Positions 41,432-42,885 of a stretch of 42,885 nt of DNA are shown here, one piece after another (positions within the stretch are counted from its first letter, which is position 1; every line of letters starts with the position of its first letter). Location: contig DATGLE010000009.1 of NCBI GenBank assembly GCA_035294325.1, forward strand, positions 1 to 42,885, written 5' to 3'. The DNA comes from DATGLE01 sp035294325. Its GTDB lineage: Bacteria; Chloroflexota; Ktedonobacteria; Ktedonobacterales; Ktedonobacteraceae. The translations under genes were made by a program, and so were the position numbers. Below the pieces are notes generated by a model. It saw nothing but the letters and a program-made list of their open reading frames with translations. It was not told where the DNA came from and did no database searches.

Positions 41432-42838
41432 CTAGTGTAAGGCAATCTCCAGTGCAACTGCAAGTGAACTGGCCGTCAATATCTTAAAATCGGCAGGAAG
41501 CCCCGCGCTTTCCAGATCTGCCCGTACCCGATCCTTGCGTCCTGCACTGGGGACGATACAGCGTTTGAAACCGAGCTTTGCCGCCTCACGCACGCGCAGG
41601 GGCAGGCGATGGACGGCGCGCAACTCGCCGGAGAGGCCAACCTCACCGATCAGTACCATATCCGGCGCGATATTTTTCTCGCGATAGCTGGAGGCGATAG
41701 CCGCCGCGATGCCCAGGTCGATAGCAGGCTCCTCCAGCGTAAAGCCGCCGATGACGTTGGCATACACGTCGTGGTTTCCTATAGCCAGGCCAACACGTTT
41801 GTTCAGGACCGCCAGGAGCATGAGGAGGCGCGTGTGGTCGATGCCGTTGGCGGTGCAGCGAGCCATGCCGAAGTTGCTCGGCGTTGCCAGAGCCTGCACT
41901 TCGACCAGCAGGGGGCGCGTACCCTCCATGCTTACCACCACGGCGGAGCCGGTAGCATCGCTATCGCGGTCCGACAGGAAGGCTGCTGAAGGATTGGGGA
42001 CCTCCAGCAGGCCCTCACCATGCATCTCGAAGACGCCAACTTCATGTGTCGCGCCGAAGCGGTTCTTTACTCCACGCAGCAGGCGATAGGAATGATAACG
42101 CTCACCTTCAAGATAGAGCACAGCGTCCGCGATGTGCTCCAGGGCTTTCGGCCCGGCAACGGTGCCCTCTTTGGTGACGTGGCCGATGATAAAAATGGGA
42201 ATATGCGTGCTCTTGGCAAGCTGCATCAGTTGTAGCGTGCATTCGCGTACCTGGCTGATGCTCCCCGGCGCCGTCGTCAGGTGGCTGGCGAGCATCGTTT
42301 GAATCGAGTCGACGATTACCAGGGCCGGTTTGAGGCGCTGGACGGCTTCGATAACGCTATCAAGCTCAATGGTAGCCAGCAGGTAGAGCCGTTCGCCGTT
42401 GATGTCCAGGCGCTCGGCCCGCATCTTGACCTGCTCCATCGACTCCTCGCCCGATACATACAGTACGGGGCCGGTCTCCTGCGCGATGGCGCCCGCGACC
42501 TGGAGCAGCAGCGTCGATTTGCCGATACCCGGTTCGCCGCCGATGAGGATCAGCGAGCCAGCTACGAGGCCGCCGCCCAGGACGCGATCCATCTCCTCAT
42601 AGCCGACGCTGATGCGCGGCTGCGCCAGGGGCCTGATCTCGGGAAGCAGGAGCGGCGTTCCTCGCGAGAGCGTCGCGCTTCCCACCAGGGCCTGGCGGCG
42701 TTGTTGAGCGGGCGCGGGCGGTGTCTCTGTGACCTCTTCGAGTGTGTTCCAGGCACCGCATTCAGGGCATTTCCCCATCCACTTGCTCTGTTCTCCTCCG
42801 CATTGCTGGCAGACATATTTTGTGCGTAGTTTTGCCAT
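41432..42838 (-). CDS. radA: DNA repair protein RadA/Sms
   Basis: The protein has 468 residues, full length. The zinc finger uses C10, C13, C24 and C27; Walker A GEPGIGKST is at 101-109, the RadA-specific KNRFG at 258-262, and the C-terminal Lon-like domain includes DLGIAAAIASSYREK and GEVGLSGELRAV. It is a RecA-like helicase/branch-migration factor in recombinational repair. The ribosome site is weak (AAGAAG). In Bacillus radA, disA, yacL, ispD and ispF lie together; here disA is missing. Confidence 0.97.
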   Translation of the reverse strand: MAKLRTKYVCQQCGGEQSKWMGKCPECGAWNTLEEVTETPPAPAQQRRQALVGSATLSRGTPLLLPEIRPLAQPRISVGYEEMDRVLGGGLVAGSLILIGGEPGIGKSTLLLQVAGAIAQETGPVLYVSGEESMEQVKMRAERLDINGERLYLLATIELDSVIEAVQRLKPALVIVDSIQTMLASHLTTAPGSISQVRECTLQLMQLAKSTHIPIFIIGHVTKEGTVAGPKALEHIADAVLYLEGERYHSYRLLRGVKNRFGATHEVGVFEMHGEGLLEVPNPSAAFLSDRDSDATGSAVVVSMEGTRPLLVEVQALATPSNFGMARCTANGIDHTRLLMLLAVLNKRVGLAIGNHDVYANVIGGFTLEEPAIDLGIAAAIASSYREKNIAPDMVLIGEVGLSGELRAVHRLPLRVREAAKLGFKRCIVPSAGRKDRVRADLESAGLPADFKILTASSLAVALEIALH

Positions 42839-42858
42839 CTTCTTTTTCTAATCTATTG

Positions 42859-42885
42859 CTCGCCTGCTCGCGCCTGTGGCGCTTG
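42859..42885 (-). repeat. Cut copy of the hairpin-tail repeat
   Basis: Read on the minus strand this is a GCGCC-AGGCGCGAGCAGGCGAG tail variant like those at 13647, 22256 and 33793. The hairpin part would lie outside the window. It is upstream of radA. Confidence 0.5.

Overview
The window looks like a chromosomal segment of a Chloroflexota bacterium, most likely class Ktedonobacteria. This is inferred from gene content alone: a moderately GC-rich sequence with many insertion and palindromic repeats, a complete-looking MEP isoprenoid gene set, small zinc-ribbon proteins, DUF4331 and accompanying small proteins of actinobacterial type, and hybrid REC-histidine kinases. No rRNA, tRNA or CRISPR array was recognised.

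Layout. (1) 1-5350 is an insertion-rich edge. An intact IS1-like element (224-1515, 8-bp target duplication) sits in a decayed gene. A CYTH-domain gene and a methyltransferase gene follow, and then an IS256-family element whose right end stops 6 bp before the next start codon. (2) 5357-10524 is a sugar utilisation and import operon: aldo/keto reductase, zinc alcohol dehydrogenase, Tat-type lipoprotein binding protein, permease and ATPase. It is closed by a 26-bp perfect hairpin. (3) 10800-15073 holds an acyltransferase-3 membrane protein, a quinone-oxidoreductase-like MDR gene on the minus strand, a 715-nt repeat-filled gap and a REC-HisKA-HATPase protein. (4) 15101-17371 (minus) is a Tat-signal small protein / DUF4331 / small conserved protein cluster. 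(5) 17762-22214 holds a fatty-acyl-CoA ligase, a GAF-domain gene remnant and an orphan form II CoxL-like molybdenum hydroxylase. (6) 22788-25758 holds a secreted lysozyme-like protein, then a TetR / SnoaL / VOC / metallo-hydrolase operon with a perfect 30-bp palindromic operator over its promoter. (7) 25847-29054 (minus) is a translationally coupled zinc-ribbon / GT9 / GT9 operon for surface glycans. (8) 29578-36689 is mixed: HAD type II, a 51-aa zinc ribbon, ispE, a TIM-barrel protein, an unknown 265-aa protein, a tyrosine recombinase, purine nucleoside phosphorylase and a membrane-anchored extracellular protein. (9) 36812-42838 holds a TatA-like gene, pterin carbinolamine dehydratase, and on the minus strand radA and a yacL/ispD/ispF/FMN-reductase operon.

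The strongest non-coding signal is a dispersed repeat family. Each copy pairs a copy-specific hairpin with a near-constant GC-rich tail (GCGAGCGCCGYAGGCGCGAG). Copies lie at about 13207-13680 (a cluster including three 125-bp tandem units), 22256-22312, 33734-33813 and 34992-35077, with a cut copy at the window end. There is also a 126-bp MITE-like element with a 7-bp target duplication (33822-33947), a 221-bp nested palindrome (29122-29342), and several unusually long gene-end palindromes, the longest 72 bp. ispD, ispF and ispE supply three consecutive-type MEP pathway steps, but IspD lacks the usual active-site lysine. radA and yacL keep their firmicute-like neighbourhood without disA.
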